64,000 nt of DNA from Pseudomonadota bacterium. GTDB lineage: Bacteria > Myxococcota_A > UBA9160 > SZUA-336. The stretch's first letter is position 1; every line of letters starts with the position of its first letter. Where the stretch lies: assembly GCA_003247575.1 (NCBI GenBank), contig QJZC01000052.1:62001-126000 (forward strand), read 5' to 3'. The position numbers were made by a program, and so were the translations under genes. Below are positions 29,501 through 37,901 of this stretch, in pieces. The notes under the pieces are model-generated. The model worked only from the letters and a program-made list of their open reading frames with translations, was not told the DNA's origin and searched no databases.

Positions 29501-32500
29501 TGGCGACACCTCGGAGCTCGGCGAGCAAGAGCTGCCAGAGATCCTCGATCAGGATGCGCCACGAGACCGCGTCTACTGCCAGGTGGTGGGCGGCGAACAT
29601 CAAGCGATCTCGTTCGAGCCCGGGACACTGCAGCAGCAGGGCACGGAATACGGGTCCGTGCTCCAGGTCGAGCTTCGCCTGGACGGCGGCGCACGCGTGC
29701 TCGATCTCTGGCGGGTTGCAGGGTGGATCCAGCTGGACGACGTCGAGGATCTGGTTGCCCTCGAACTCGTCGATTTCGAGGTGAGATCGCGAAGCGGGAT
29801 CGTCGCTGCTCTCGAGCGAGCGCATCCGCAGTCGCAACATGTCGTGGTGGTCGCAGAGTTGCGCGAGTGCCCTCTCGAGCGCACGTACCTCTAGGCCTTG
29901 CGGAACCTCCAGGAGCAGTGCTTGATTGAAGTAGCTCGGCTCGGAGAGCTGGAGCTCGCGCCAGAAGGCGCTGATCGGGGTCCAGGCGATGGGCCCCGAA
30001 AGACGTCCCTGGGGAGCCTCGATCCTGTGGTGAGCGCGCGCGACCCGGGCGAGCTGCGCGATCGTCTGGTGTTCGAAGAGGTCGCGCGCCGAGAGCTCCA
30101 GACCGCGCTCGCGCGCGCGGTGCACCAGTTGGATGCTCAGGATCGAATCCCCGCCGAGCTCGAAGAATCCATCGTGCACACCGACGCGATCGATGCCGAG
30201 CACCTCGCACCAGAGCTCGGTCAGCAGCTCCTCGCGCGGGTTGCGCGCAGCGACGTGTTCGCTTCGTGCCGTGACCGGGTCAGGCGAGGGAAGGGCGCGC
30301 CGGTCGAGCTTGCCGGTGGGTGTGAGCGGCCACTCAGCGACCGAGACGATCTGCGCAGGGAGCATGTAGTCCGGGAGTCGAGCCGCGAGCTGCTGGCGAA
30401 GAGTGGGAATCCACTGACGTCGGGCTTGCTCTCGGAGCGGGTCGTTCGCGGGGACGCCAGCGCGCGAGGTCTGTGTGCGGACGCTCGAGGTTGCCAACTC
30501 GAAGCGGTGTGCATCGTCTACGTGTCGGTAGAAGAGAGCATCGTACTCCGAAGCCTCTTCGGCGAGGTGAAGCTCCACGTGGAGCCCGCGTGCCTGCACG
30601 AGCCGGGCGAGATCGCTTGGATCGATGCCCTGTCGAGTCTCCGGGGTGAAGCTTTCTGCCAGGCGTCGGCGCAGCTCCGCGACGCTCTCTCGCGCCGGCG
30701 CCTCCTCGAGTGCGCACGAGATCTCCGCAGGGCGCGTGATGCGAGGGTTCGGGATCCCGCGCACCGCGAACGCAGGAGGGGCGGCCCGATCGAGGAGTGC
30801 GGCCAGATCCAGAGTGTCGTCCCACGCATGTTCTACCTCGACCGGAGTCGGAGTCCGCGGTCGGAGCCATGCGATCAGATCGCAGCGAAAGCGATTCATC
30901 TCGTTGGCGGCGGCCCCCGGCTTGATGCGCAGCTCGACGCGCGAAACGCGAGGCTGAGCGCGTAGCCAGTCTGCGAGCACATAGGGGTCGAGTACGAGCT
31001 CGGTCAGGCGCGCGCGCATCTCGGCAATGCGCTGACGGAGTTGGCTGGCGCGCGCGCTCGGGGCCGCGTGCTCGATCGCGAGATCTGCGAGAAAGGGCTC
31101 GAGCCAGGGGAGCACTCTCAGATCCCCCAGGAAGAGTGTGCCGCCGTCGACGACTCTGGCGAGTGCCCGTTCCAGCACGTCGAATAGGTACTGCGCGCTG
31201 GGGAAGTACTGAACGACCGAGTTGAGGATGACACAGTCCACCGGCTTGGATTCGGGCCAGCTCTCGTGCGCTGCGAGGCACGCGAGCTCGACTGCAGCGC
31301 CACGCGGCGTGTCGGCCAGGCGTTCGCGCAAGGTGTCGATGGCAACCTGGGACAGATCCGTTCCGACATAGAGCTCGCAGTCGTCGATCAGTCGCTGGAG
31401 AAGGAGTCCGGTGCCGCAGCCGATCTCGAAGACGTGGGCAGCGCGGGCGGGGGAGGTGCGCGACCCGTGTGCCGTCGCCTGCAGCAAGGTGCGCAGGAGT
31501 CCGACCGTGTCGTTGACCCACTCCTCCATTTCCTCTGGGGGGAGCGCCGTTCCGGTATAGCTGCTGTTCCATCCTGTGATGTCGAAGTCCGCGCGGACGT
31601 CGCTCGCGGCTCCTGCGTACGTCTCGTCGTAGAGATGACTCCACGCGTCTACGTGCGCGCGAGCCGCAGAGCTGCCCTCGCTTCGGTCGGCAGTGGACGG
31701 GTTCGCGTCGATTGCAGTCCTTGGCGGCTCGCCGTGGACGTAGGCCACGAGGCGCGACGGGTCATCGCGAAGCACGACGGCAGCTGCATCGACACCTTCG
31801 AGAGCGAGCAAAGCGTTCTCGATTTCGCCGAGCTCGATCCGGTTTCCCCGCAGTTTGATCTGGTGATCGGCGCGCCCCACGAAGTGGAGCTGTCCATCTT
31901 GTGTGAGCCTGACGCGGTCGCCGGTTCGGTAGAGTCGGGCGCCGGGCGTCCCAGAGTACGGGTGCGGAACGAAGCGCTCTGCCGTACGCGCGGGTTGCCC
32001 GACATAACCACGCGCCAGTGCGATGCCGCCCAGGTAGAGCTCACCGGTGGCCCCGATGGGCATCGGCTCGAGCCACTCGTCGAGGACGTAGGTTTCGGTG
32101 CCCGAGATCGGCTGGCCGATCGCGGGCGGCTCTGGACTCGGCCAGACGACCTGCGTCTGAGTAGCGACCACGCTCGACTCACTCGGACCGTAGTGGTTGT
32201 AGAGCGCGAAGCTCGGTGCGGCCCCCGTACACGGACCCAGGCGGTCGCCACCGGTCAGCAGCGCGCGCAGCGGCGGCGGCTCCCGCCAGTCTTCGCGCAG
32301 GATGCGTTCTGCGATCGGCGTAGCCAGGAAGCAGTGCGTGAGGCTCACGCGCGCAATCCAGTGGCGCAGCTCCGAGGGGTCCGCGCGCAGATGCTCGTCG
32401 GCCGGTAGGCATAGTGTCGCGCCCGACAGCAGGTAGGGCCAGACCTCCCACACGGCCGCATCGAAGCTCAAGCGTGCCAGCCAACTCGCGCGGTCGCCGC

Positions 32501-35500
32501 TACGGATCCCATATTCTCTGGCGTGCCAGTCGCACAGCCCCAGGAGTCCGCGTTGTGGAATGCCGACACCCCGCGGTGTACCTGTGGAGCCCGACGTGAA
32601 GACGATGTATGCGAGAGACTCAGGCAGCGTACCCGTGGGAGTGAGCGCGTCGTGAGCGCCGCTCCCGAGCTCCACGGACGCATCCACCAGGCTCAGAGCG
32701 AGGTCCGGGGCGAGTCCCTCAGGGAGCAGGAGGTGAGGGAGTGAGTGGTCAGGCTGCGAGCTGTCCGGCACCGAGCTCTCCGGCGGCGAGATGTCAGGGA
32801 GTGTGGAGGCTACGGGGCGATCGGTGATGACGTGCCGCACGCCGGCTTGATCTAGAATCGTCGCCAAACGCGCGGGCGGCGTATCCGGGTCGAGGGCCAC
32901 ATAGCACCCGCCAGCCTTCAGGATCCCGAGCATGGCGGCGATGAGCTCTGGGGAGCGGGGCAAGAGCGGTGCGACCGGCGCCTCGAGGCCCACGCCGCGG
33001 CGCCGCAGTGCGAGCGCGATTCGGTTCGCGTACGCGTCGAGCTCTGCATAGGAAAAGCTCCCGTCGTCGGTCTCGACGGCGATCTGTCGCGGCGTCCGCC
33101 GCGCTTGCTGGGCGAAGCGCTCCGCCAGGTCGACGAAGGGAACTGACGATCGAGGTTCGCGAGTCTCCACGGATGACTCGGAGTCTGTTTCTGAGGCCGG
33201 AGGTCGGGTGGCTCGGCCGGGAGCCCCCGCGTGCGCTCCCACAGAGAGGATCCGGCTCCTCTCCTCAGGAGAGAGCAACGTGATCCTCCAGAGGGGTAGC
33301 TCGGGCTGGATCGCCACTCGTTGCAGCAGGGCCTGGAAGTGGCGGGCTACCGTCGCGAGTGTGTCTTGCTCGAAGAGGTCGGCGTTGTACTGGAACGAGG
33401 CTCTCAGTCCGCTCGACGTCTCTGCCATGACGAGCTTCAGATCGAAGTTCTCGACGCGTTCGTGCAGCTCTACCGACTCGACGCGCAGCTCACCCCACTG
33501 CATGTGCGCGTCGGACTCCCCGAGGGCCAGGCCCGCGAGCTCGGACTCCGAACTCAGGTGAGCCGTTTGCAAGGTAAACGCCACCTGGTAGAGCGGCCAT
33601 AGATCGGCTTCGCGCTCGGGTCGCAAACGTTCGACCACGAGCGAGAAGGGATAGTGCTGGTGGTCGAGCGCATCGAGTACGACGTCGCGGACGTGTTTCA
33701 GCAAGCTCTCAAACGACATGTCGCCGCGCGGGCGAGCGCGCAGTGCTACCGGGTTGGTGAAATAACCGACTACACCCGCGAAGCGAGTGTCTGGGCGCCC
33801 GGCGACCGGCGTTCCCACGACGATGTCCTGCTGGCCTGTGTAGCGGTGGAGCAGGGCATAGAACGCGGCGAGTAGAGTGGTATAGAGTGTGGTGCCACGA
33901 CTCCGCGCCAATGCGCGCAGGGCCTCCGTCGTACGTGTATCGATGGAGGCCGCCACGGATCCTCCGCGGAAGCTCGGGCGTGCCGGGCGCGGGTGATCGA
34001 GCGGGAGGTCGAGCCGCTCGAGCTCTCCGCCGAGCTGTCGGTCCCAGAACCGAGCTGCCTGCTCACCGCGCTCGCTGAGGTAGCGCTCTTGCCAGTGCAC
34101 GAAGTCGGTGTAGCTGCGTGCGAGTGGAGGAAGGGCGGGCGGCGAGCCTGCGGCGATCGCGGGATAGAGAATGCGAAGCTCGTGGACGAGAGTCACGATC
34201 GACCAGAAGTCCACAGCAACATGGTGTAGAGCGATCACGAAGCGATGCTCATCTGGAGAACGCGTCAGAACGTCGAAGCGTGCGACTTCCCCGCGGCCGA
34301 GGTCGAAGCTGCGCTGGGAGAGCTGAGCCGGCGCCTCTCGCCAGTGTGCCTCTGACCAGCGGCTCGCGTCGGTGAAACTCAGGGCGACACCGGCGTCGTC
34401 TAGAACGAGCTGTCGCGGCGTTCCGCCGTCCAGCTGGATCGCCGTTCGCAGAATGGGATGACGACGACTCAGAATGGACACGGACTGTTCGAGACTCCCC
34501 TTGTCGAGAAGTCCGCGCACGTCGAGCGCCAAGTGCACGTTGTAGGCCGGTGTATCCGGGTTTTGGGCTTGAACGAACCAGATGGCTGCCTGACCGTGAG
34601 ACAGCGAGCCGTCGTCTGCTCGGGTGGCTCGGGGAGCTTCGCGGGGCGTCTGGCCCGGCGCGCCAAGTGCACTCCGAGCGGCGAGGGCCCGCTCGATCAA
34701 GGTGCGTAGGGATGGCGCTTCGAGTAGCTCTCGTACGGGCAGCTCGCACTCGAGCAGATCCTCGAGGCTATGCTGCAGATCCAAAGCCCGCAACGAGTCG
34801 AGTCCCAGCTCGGGTAGCGAGCCCTGCTCGGGCAGCTGCTCTGCGGGAACTCCGATCGACTCGGCGATGCGCACGCGCAGGAAGGGTTCCAGCAGGTTGG
34901 GTTGAGCATTCGACGGAGCGACCGCCAGCATTTGGCGTAGCAGCTGGATCTGCGCGTCGCTCGAGTCCGCGGTGACGCTCGGCAGGCCGCTCGCGAACTC
35001 CGCACTCGACTCGGCCGCGAGGTCGTCGGTTGCAGAGGCGGTGCGGTCGAGAAACAGTAGGGGGAGGGCATCTGCTTCGTACAGCTTTCGGCACTCGACC
35101 CGACGCAGCTTGCCGCTCGAGGTCTTCGGAAGACTCCCAGGTGGGACGAAGGCGACACCGAAGAGGGACAGCTCGAGAGCTGCTCCGATGCGCGCGCGCA
35201 CCGCCTGCGCGAGCTCTCGGTATTCGGCTTGTGGCTGCTCCCTGCGCAGCTCGCATACGACGACGGCTTGCTCGTCTCCGTCGGGCGCGACACACGCAAA
35301 GGCCGCGACGCTCGTCGGACGAATCTCGGGCGATACCTGCTCGGCGAGCTGTTCGAGGTCCTGCGGGGCGTAGTTGCGTCCGCGAACGATCATCAGCTCC
35401 TTGATGCGTCCGGTGATGAAGAGCTCGCCTTGGTCGAAGAATCCGAGGTCGCCGGTTCTCAAGTAGGGCTCGCCAGCTGCGCCGACGAGCTCCGCGTGAA

Positions 35501-36809
35501 AGTGCTCTTTCGTCAGCTCGGGGCGACGCCAGTAACCGCGCGCCACGCTCGGTCCGCTGACCCAGACTTCGCCGATGGCGCATTGGGGCAGAGGGCGACA
35601 GGTGAGCGGATCGACGATCTGCACGCGATCCTGGGCCCGGGGTGTACCGCAACCGACCAAGAGCTGCGCGTTGGGGGAATCGCTCTCGACACTGCGTGCC
35701 ACGCCACTCTCGAGCGAAGCGCGGTCGAATCCGTGCGTGGCCGGAATCTCCGCCGTTCGACTTCCAGAGACCATCAGCGTGGTCTCGGCCAGTCCGTAGC
35801 AGGGGAGAAAGACTTCGGGCCGGAAGCCGTATTCCGCGAACTTCTCACTGAAGCGGCTCAAGGTGGACGCTCGCACCCGTTCGGCGCCGTTGAACGCGTT
35901 GACCCAGCAGGACAGGTCGAGATCGGTGCAGTGCCGACTCGAGATGCGCGACAGGCAGAGCTCGTAGCCGAAGTTCGGAGCCCCGGTGGTCGCTGCGCGA
36001 TAGCGCGAGATCGTGCGGAGCCACATGGCAGGGCGTCTCAGGAAGTCGAGCGGCGACATCAGGATCACCTCGATGCCCGCGAACAGCGCAACGCCCACGG
36101 CGCCGATCAGTCCCATGTCGTGGTAGAGCGGAAGCCACGACACCGACGGCGCACCTTCAGGGTGCTTCGCATTCTCCAGGATGGTGGCTGCGTTCACCAT
36201 CACGTTGGAGTGTGTGACCATAACGCCCTTGGGCTCCGCCGTGGACCCGGAGGTGTATTGCAGGAAGGCGACGCTTTCGGGATCTGGGAGCGGGAGGCTA
36301 TCGGCCGAACGATCCGGCATGGGCAGGGAGTCTGTCTCGATGACTTCGAGTCGAGAGAGTACGTTGCCGCTCTCGTGGCTCGATTTGGATTGTCTTTCGA
36401 TTTCGAATCTTTGTGTGCGCAGGCTCGAGTTCGATAGGAGCACCTGCGCTCCGCAGTCGCGCACGATGCCCGCGAAACGGGTCAGCTTGTCCGGACCGCT
36501 CGGGGGATAGCAGGGAACTGCGACGACACCCGCCCGAAGACAGCCCAGGAATGCGCACACGAAGTCGAGGTCATTCGGGTAGAGCAATACCGCGGTCTGA
36601 CCACGCAGCTTGCGTGCAGTGAGCTCGAGTGCGATCGCGCGCGTCGCGCGCTCGAGCTCTGCGTAGTCGAGCCGGGAGCGCTCTCGCTCGTCGGGGCCCA
36701 AGAGCCGGTACGCCATGCGTGTGCCCTGCTCCTGGGCACGGACCTCCAGGCATTCCGACAATGTCATCGCCGCGCGAGCGGGATCGAGCGTTCGGTCGTA
36801 GAACTCCAT
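23523..36809 (-). CDS. NRPS A, lipo-initiating: FAAL-ACP-C-A(Leu)-nMT-T-E-C-A-T-E
   Basis: 4,428-residue loading synthetase. Approximate residues: fatty acyl-AMP ligase 1-575, with LQYTSGSTAEPKGV and a YGLAETTLMVSG motif; acyl carrier domain 630-705 (LGLDSLRAL); C 730-1170 (HHVAVDFWS near 865); A1 from 1226, with FTSGSTGTPRGV near 1405; N-methyltransferase insert 1700-1960 (EIGCGTG near 1796); end of A1 near 2163; T1 near 2220 (GGDSI); E 2265-2700 (HHLAVDAVSW); DCL C 2785-3200; A2 3270-3830; T2 near 3870 (GGDSI); terminal E 3920-4420 (HHLAVDGVSW). A1 reads D-A-W-F-L-G-H-V-V, one change from the Leu code, so the first residue is probably N-methyl-D-Leu. A2 reads D-V-W-S-V-G-G-I-Y, which I cannot assign. 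A FAAL plus ACP implies that a free fatty acid is activated and N-acylates the peptide. The ATG at 36809 lies 31 nt after the dioxygenase stop, with only a weak ribosome binding site. Confidence 0.97.
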   Translation of the reverse strand: MEFYDRTLDPARAAMTLSECLEVRAQEQGTRMAYRLLGPDERERSRLDYAELERATRAIALELTARKLRGQTAVLLYPNDLDFVCAFLGCLRAGVVAVPCYPPSGPDKLTRFAGIVRDCGAQVLLSNSSLRTQRFEIERQSKSSHESGNVLSRLEVIETDSLPMPDRSADSLPLPDPESVAFLQYTSGSTAEPKGVMVTHSNVMVNAATILENAKHPEGAPSVSWLPLYHDMGLIGAVGVALFAGIEVILMSPLDFLRRPAMWLRTISRYRAATTGAPNFGYELCLSRISSRHCTDLDLSCWVNAFNGAERVRASTLSRFSEKFAEYGFRPEVFLPCYGLAETTLMVSGSRTAEIPATHGFDRASLESGVARSVESDSPNAQLLVGCGTPRAQDRVQIVDPLTCRPLPQCAIGEVWVSGPSVARGYWRRPELTKEHFHAELVGAAGEPYLRTGDLGFFDQGELFITGRIKELMIVRGRNYAPQDLEQLAEQVSPEIRPTSVAAFACVAPDGDEQAVVVCELRREQPQAEYRELAQAVRARIGAALELSLFGVAFVPPGSLPKTSSGKLRRVECRKLYEADALPLLFLDRTASATDDLAAESSAEFASGLPSVTADSSDAQIQLLRQMLAVAPSNAQPNLLEPFLRVRIAESIGVPAEQLPEQGSLPELGLDSLRALDLQHSLEDLLECELPVRELLEAPSLRTLIERALAARSALGAPGQTPREAPRATRADDGSLSHGQAAIWFVQAQNPDTPAYNVHLALDVRGLLDKGSLEQSVSILSRRHPILRTAIQLDGGTPRQLVLDDAGVALSFTDASRWSEAHWREAPAQLSQRSFDLGRGEVARFDVLTRSPDEHRFVIALHHVAVDFWSIVTLVHELRILYPAIAAGSPPALPPLARSYTDFVHWQERYLSERGEQAARFWDRQLGGELERLDLPLDHPRPARPSFRGGSVAASIDTRTTEALRALARSRGTTLYTTLLAAFYALLHRYTGQQDIVVGTPVAGRPDTRFAGVVGYFTNPVALRARPRGDMSFESLLKHVRDVVLDALDHQHYPFSLVVERLRPEREADLWPLYQVAFTLQTAHLSSESELAGLALGESDAHMQWGELRVESVELHERVENFDLKLVMAETSSGLRASFQYNADLFEQDTLATVARHFQALLQRVAIQPELPLWRITLLSPEERSRILSVGAHAGAPGRATRPPASETDSESSVETREPRSSVPFVDLAERFAQQARRTPRQIAVETDDGSFSYAELDAYANRIALALRRRGVGLEAPVAPLLPRSPELIAAMLGILKAGGCYVALDPDTPPARLATILDQAGVRHVITDRPVASTLPDISPPESSVPDSSQPDHSLPHLLLPEGLAPDLALSLVDASVELGSGAHDALTPTGTLPESLAYIVFTSGSTGTPRGVGIPQRGLLGLCDWHAREYGIRSGDRASWLARLSFDAAVWEVWPYLLSGATLCLPADEHLRADPSELRHWIARVSLTHCFLATPIAERILREDWREPPPLRALLTGGDRLGPCTGAAPSFALYNHYGPSESSVVATQTQVVWPSPEPPAIGQPISGTETYVLDEWLEPMPIGATGELYLGGIALARGYVGQPARTAERFVPHPYSGTPGARLYRTGDRVRLTQDGQLHFVGRADHQIKLRGNRIELGEIENALLALEGVDAAAVVLRDDPSRLVAYVHGEPPRTAIDANPSTADRSEGSSAARAHVDAWSHLYDETYAGAASDVRADFDITGWNSSYTGTALPPEEMEEWVNDTVGLLRTLLQATAHGSRTSPARAAHVFEIGCGTGLLLQRLIDDCELYVGTDLSQVAIDTLRERLADTPRGAAVELACLAAHESWPESKPVDCVILNSVVQYFPSAQYLFDVLERALARVVDGGTLFLGDLRVLPWLEPFLADLAIEHAAPSARASQLRQRIAEMRARLTELVLDPYVLADWLRAQPRVSRVELRIKPGAAANEMNRFRCDLIAWLRPRTPTPVEVEHAWDDTLDLAALLDRAAPPAFAVRGIPNPRITRPAEISCALEEAPARESVAELRRRLAESFTPETRQGIDPSDLARLVQARGLHVELHLAEEASEYDALFYRHVDDAHRFELATSSVRTQTSRAGVPANDPLREQARRQWIPTLRQQLAARLPDYMLPAQIVSVAEWPLTPTGKLDRRALPSPDPVTARSEHVAARNPREELLTELWCEVLGIDRVGVHDGFFELGGDSILSIQLVHRARERGLELSARDLFEHQTIAQLARVARAHHRIEAPQGRLSGPIAWTPISAFWRELQLSEPSYFNQALLLEVPQGLEVRALERALAQLCDHHDMLRLRMRSLESSDDPASRSHLEIDEFEGNQILDVVQLDPPCNPPEIEHACAAVQAKLDLEHGPVFRALLLQCPGLERDRLMFAAHHLAVDAVSWRILIEDLWQLLLAELRGVATVLPAKTTPFSEYAASLSALARDPALERQRELWTRHTAPTPPLPTDHHDGANTEASRAELRVELDRSETSRLLRDAATAYRVRVDEILLTALSRAVAQWTSSADVALDYERHGREESLGALETAGSSSEPLDLSRTVGWFTARIPLRLHTSADLEDDLCNAKDAVRSLPLGGLGYGLLRYLADEPLAEGASRRELAFNYLGRIDRGIAAGVASAGPESAETEFAGTEFDRTERDRPASGSRDASMLGDSSFAVRRAPESPGALQAPADERPYLIDINAAVTDDVLELRFAYSRARHARSTIEQLATSVLRELSAISALCERPGAGRLTPSDFPLANVSPSELEAVCARHPEIEDLHAMTALQEGLWLHSRMADDRTTYLVQLILRFEQPLDWHAFEHAWRDAVRRHSILRSTVWGGATRPLIVIEREVRCALEVHDLSTHGSLEAWLEQDRVQGFDLEAAPLFRLARLDLGGGRCAFVFTHHHLILDGWSLSLLLEEVLRRYSASGQLDKLELPPATPFRSHVRHTLERSLRGYAEFWREELLERPSEALLPTRAPRGHGAPRGHGAPRGHDPRSNANGSKLASAAEAELAPPSTFTRVRRPLDPMQMRRIEQGARERGLTLHTVSQGAFALALARASGRNDLVIGTVTSGRAHARAEAIDMVGLLIETLPLRVQVPLGRDLESWLTELQDRHLRACEHPAPLAGIEQWVGAGPSAPLLECLFAFENYPLDPSLFEQSRSIGLESVEFWDQTHYPLTWVVSPHGARPAVDIGYDREHLSDTQIADLWDAFEGILRAFAAAPLASGMPRLCDLTPFGDAASTRLHAWSCANAQELAGFERAAEAKRPIRDSLLGHFDYWVSEQPHARALLSSSYPNTYLELDRASRQLAQLLKRMGAGSETRVSARLPRDARWIVSFLATLATGATFVPIDLEQPDARIRAILDDATPLIMILPSELPQEAYPQSEDSTPRAGGDMSVLRLDPELALLRDESPLPSSGDLHPDLLAYVIYTSGSTGTPKGVGIPRRALDTFLTAVRARFDFEPTDRFSVFHSPGFDVSVWEIFVGLATGASLFIVPEELRRDPKALLEALAEKQVTVLSQTPSAFDALLATVEHASVPSSLRWVVLGGEPLQLERIAVWRDRTDSTARIGVGYGPTETTIYCTFDWVDTSAEQLAGPAPIGLPLAEFPMHVIGENGMRVAPGFAGDLWIGGPGIARGYLGRARQTAESFVPDPFSPTPGGRLYRSGDHVRYLDDGRLLCLGRLDGQIKLRGYRIELGEVEAQLGRCAGVERAVVILRTGQSGRAQLVGYLVPTTSEKRQPQADPIAPADSQSPGEAGSPGEAASTSPNTLDLNAIRAQLAETLPGYMIPQSLVVLERLPLTPRGKLDRRALPAPESPLEGTTTPTSEMESVLHGLWSDLLGRSDFGIDDDFFELGGDSILAVQLASRAHARGLVVSPRQIFETPTIAQLAPRIEGTRAIPARQGVVSGDVPLTPVQAWWTEQDLSEPHHWNQAILLEVHEPYAAEAVERALAALVSHHDALRLTFTREKTGWKQWNAAEVDPVKLSWIDLRQTPDSELAAEIESACAPLHRSFDLVHGPLLCAAYLDLGPARADRLFLCAHHLAVDGVSWRILLEDLEFGLLQASSGRAIELPPKTTAYLDWATHLLSASGLSASANAAHTTDSADAAPCSPEGEDSAGCAPRGPLEEPDPIEFWTHLDFASTRSLPRDFDRGANLESASETVTYTLDRDTTTDLIQHLAAAYSARPDELMLSVLADTLCAWSGDPAVAILLEGHGREALFDDVDLTRTVGWFTSLYPVVLPAGGRDADPSPLTRLKHNKELLRSAPENGCQFGRLRYLAAPATRARLASLPVPEISFNHLGRLDTTFGNGSTLGAAREPIGPTHSPSARRAHLIDVTTLVRDGVLELAWTYSTHHYHRTTIERLAGEHLDRLRALLEACLAGEDAGLTPTDFPLAAGLDQEALDRLLGDLES
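27788..27841 (-). repeat. Three perfect tandem 18-bp units inside NRPS A
   Basis: CGTGCCCGCGTGGCGCCC is repeated exactly at 27788-27805, 27806-27823 and 27824-27841, encoding a repeated Gly-His-Gly-Ala-Pro-Arg in a linker of the second C domain. The unit preserves the frame, and the perfect identity implies recent expansion. Confidence 0.9.
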
Positions 36810-36840
36810 GCTTCAGGCGCCGTACTTCACGCGGCACATC

Positions 36841-37755
36841 TCAGGCGGCGGAAGACCTGCGTGTTTGTAGGTCACTCATGGCCACCAGGACGCGGCGCTC
36901 TCCCTCGAAGGGGTCGCGTCCGTGCGTGATAAGGACGTTGTCGATTACTACCACATCTCCAGCGCACCAGTCGAAGCGCGTACTCAGATCCTTGTATATG
37001 CCGCGAATCTCGTCCAGAACCGAGTCCTCGATCGTTCTTCCATCGCCGTAGTATGCGTTCCTGGGCAGTTGGTCCACTCCGAAAGCTCCCTCGAGGGCCT
37101 CGCGAATTGCGGGCGGGTGGGCCGACACATGGAAGAGGTGGGCCTGGTTGAACCACACGTCCTCGCCCGTGATCGGATGCGAGGTCGTCGCTTGGGCGAC
37201 CTGCCGGGTCGTGAGCACGTCTCCATCGCTCCACTCGAGCGAAATTCCGAGCTTGCGGGCCCGGGACTCCACCACATCACGGCTCTCCGTGGCAAATGCC
37301 TGCTGCCAAGTGAGATCGACGCCCAGGTTGTAGTTGCGCACGTACAGCACACCGCGCTCTTCGAAGCGCTTGCGAATGCCAGGATCGATGCGACGGAGGA
37401 CGTCGCGGGCGTCGCACAGAGGCGTGGCGCCACCGCGGTCGGCGGCCTGGGCGCAGAAGAACCAGAGCCGTCCCGGCCAGCGGTCCGTATAGGCCATCTC
37501 GTTGTGCTGCGGGATCGACTGGTGCGCAGGGTACTCGGTCGACGTGTAGACGCGACGGGTCACGCGGGAGCGCGGAGTAGACCCGTAGTCGTACTCGAGC
37601 AACTGGATCGCGCCGGCGGCGAGCCACGTCTCGAACTCGCTGTCAGATGTGATCCCGCTGTCGCGCACCAACACGGCGCCATGCCGGTGAAGCTCTTTAC
37701 CGAAGAGCGATTCCGACGCGCTGCGCTGCCCGCGGAGGAGAGTTGGAAGAGTCAT
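36841..37755 (-). CDS. SyrP/TauD-like Fe(II)/2-oxoglutarate dioxygenase, probable Asp beta-hydroxylase
   Basis: 304 residues from ATG 37755; a GTG 12 codons upstream (37791) is possible. It looks like the SyrP branch of the TauD/TfdA family. Visible motifs are YTSTEYP, then IPQHNEMAY carrying the HxE iron pair (about residues 84-86), GGATPLCDAR, and a C-terminal ITHGRDPFEGERR with the distal His near 277 and the Arg expected to bind 2-oxoglutarate. Known SyrP-type enzymes hydroxylate the beta carbon of Asp tethered to a synthetase carrier domain. It is the first gene of the NRPS operon, and NRPS B has an Asp-coded module, so beta-hydroxylation of that Asp is the natural inference. Hydroxylation of another residue, such as Leu or the unassigned residue X, is the alternative. 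Family call is firm; substrate is inferred. Confidence 0.88.
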   Translation of the reverse strand: MTLPTLLRGQRSASESLFGKELHRHGAVLVRDSGITSDSEFETWLAAGAIQLLEYDYGSTPRSRVTRRVYTSTEYPAHQSIPQHNEMAYTDRWPGRLWFFCAQAADRGGATPLCDARDVLRRIDPGIRKRFEERGVLYVRNYNLGVDLTWQQAFATESRDVVESRARKLGISLEWSDGDVLTTRQVAQATTSHPITGEDVWFNQAHLFHVSAHPPAIREALEGAFGVDQLPRNAYYGDGRTIEDSVLDEIRGIYKDLSTRFDWCAGDVVVIDNVLITHGRDPFEGERRVLVAMSDLQTRRSSAA

Positions 37756-37794
37756 AGATAAGAATACCGGCCAGCGAACGAACCCCCACACCCA

Positions 37795-37804
37795 GAGAAT
37801 TCTC
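37795..37804. promoter_or_regulatory. Perfect 10-bp palindrome in the divergent intergenic region
   Basis: GAGAATTCTC lies between the minus-strand biosynthetic operon and the plus-strand membrane/uptake genes, about 40 nt upstream of the dioxygenase ATG. It could be an operator for divergent control. No convincing sigma70 promoter or Fur box is seen in this 146-bp gap. A palindrome this short can arise by chance. Confidence 0.25.
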
Positions 37805-37901
37805 CCAGATACCGACGAGACTGCTTATGATCGGAATGCCAACGATCGAGAGCGGAATGCCTGCGATCGAGAGAGGCGAGAGGAGAGGAGGTGCAGCTCG
37901 G

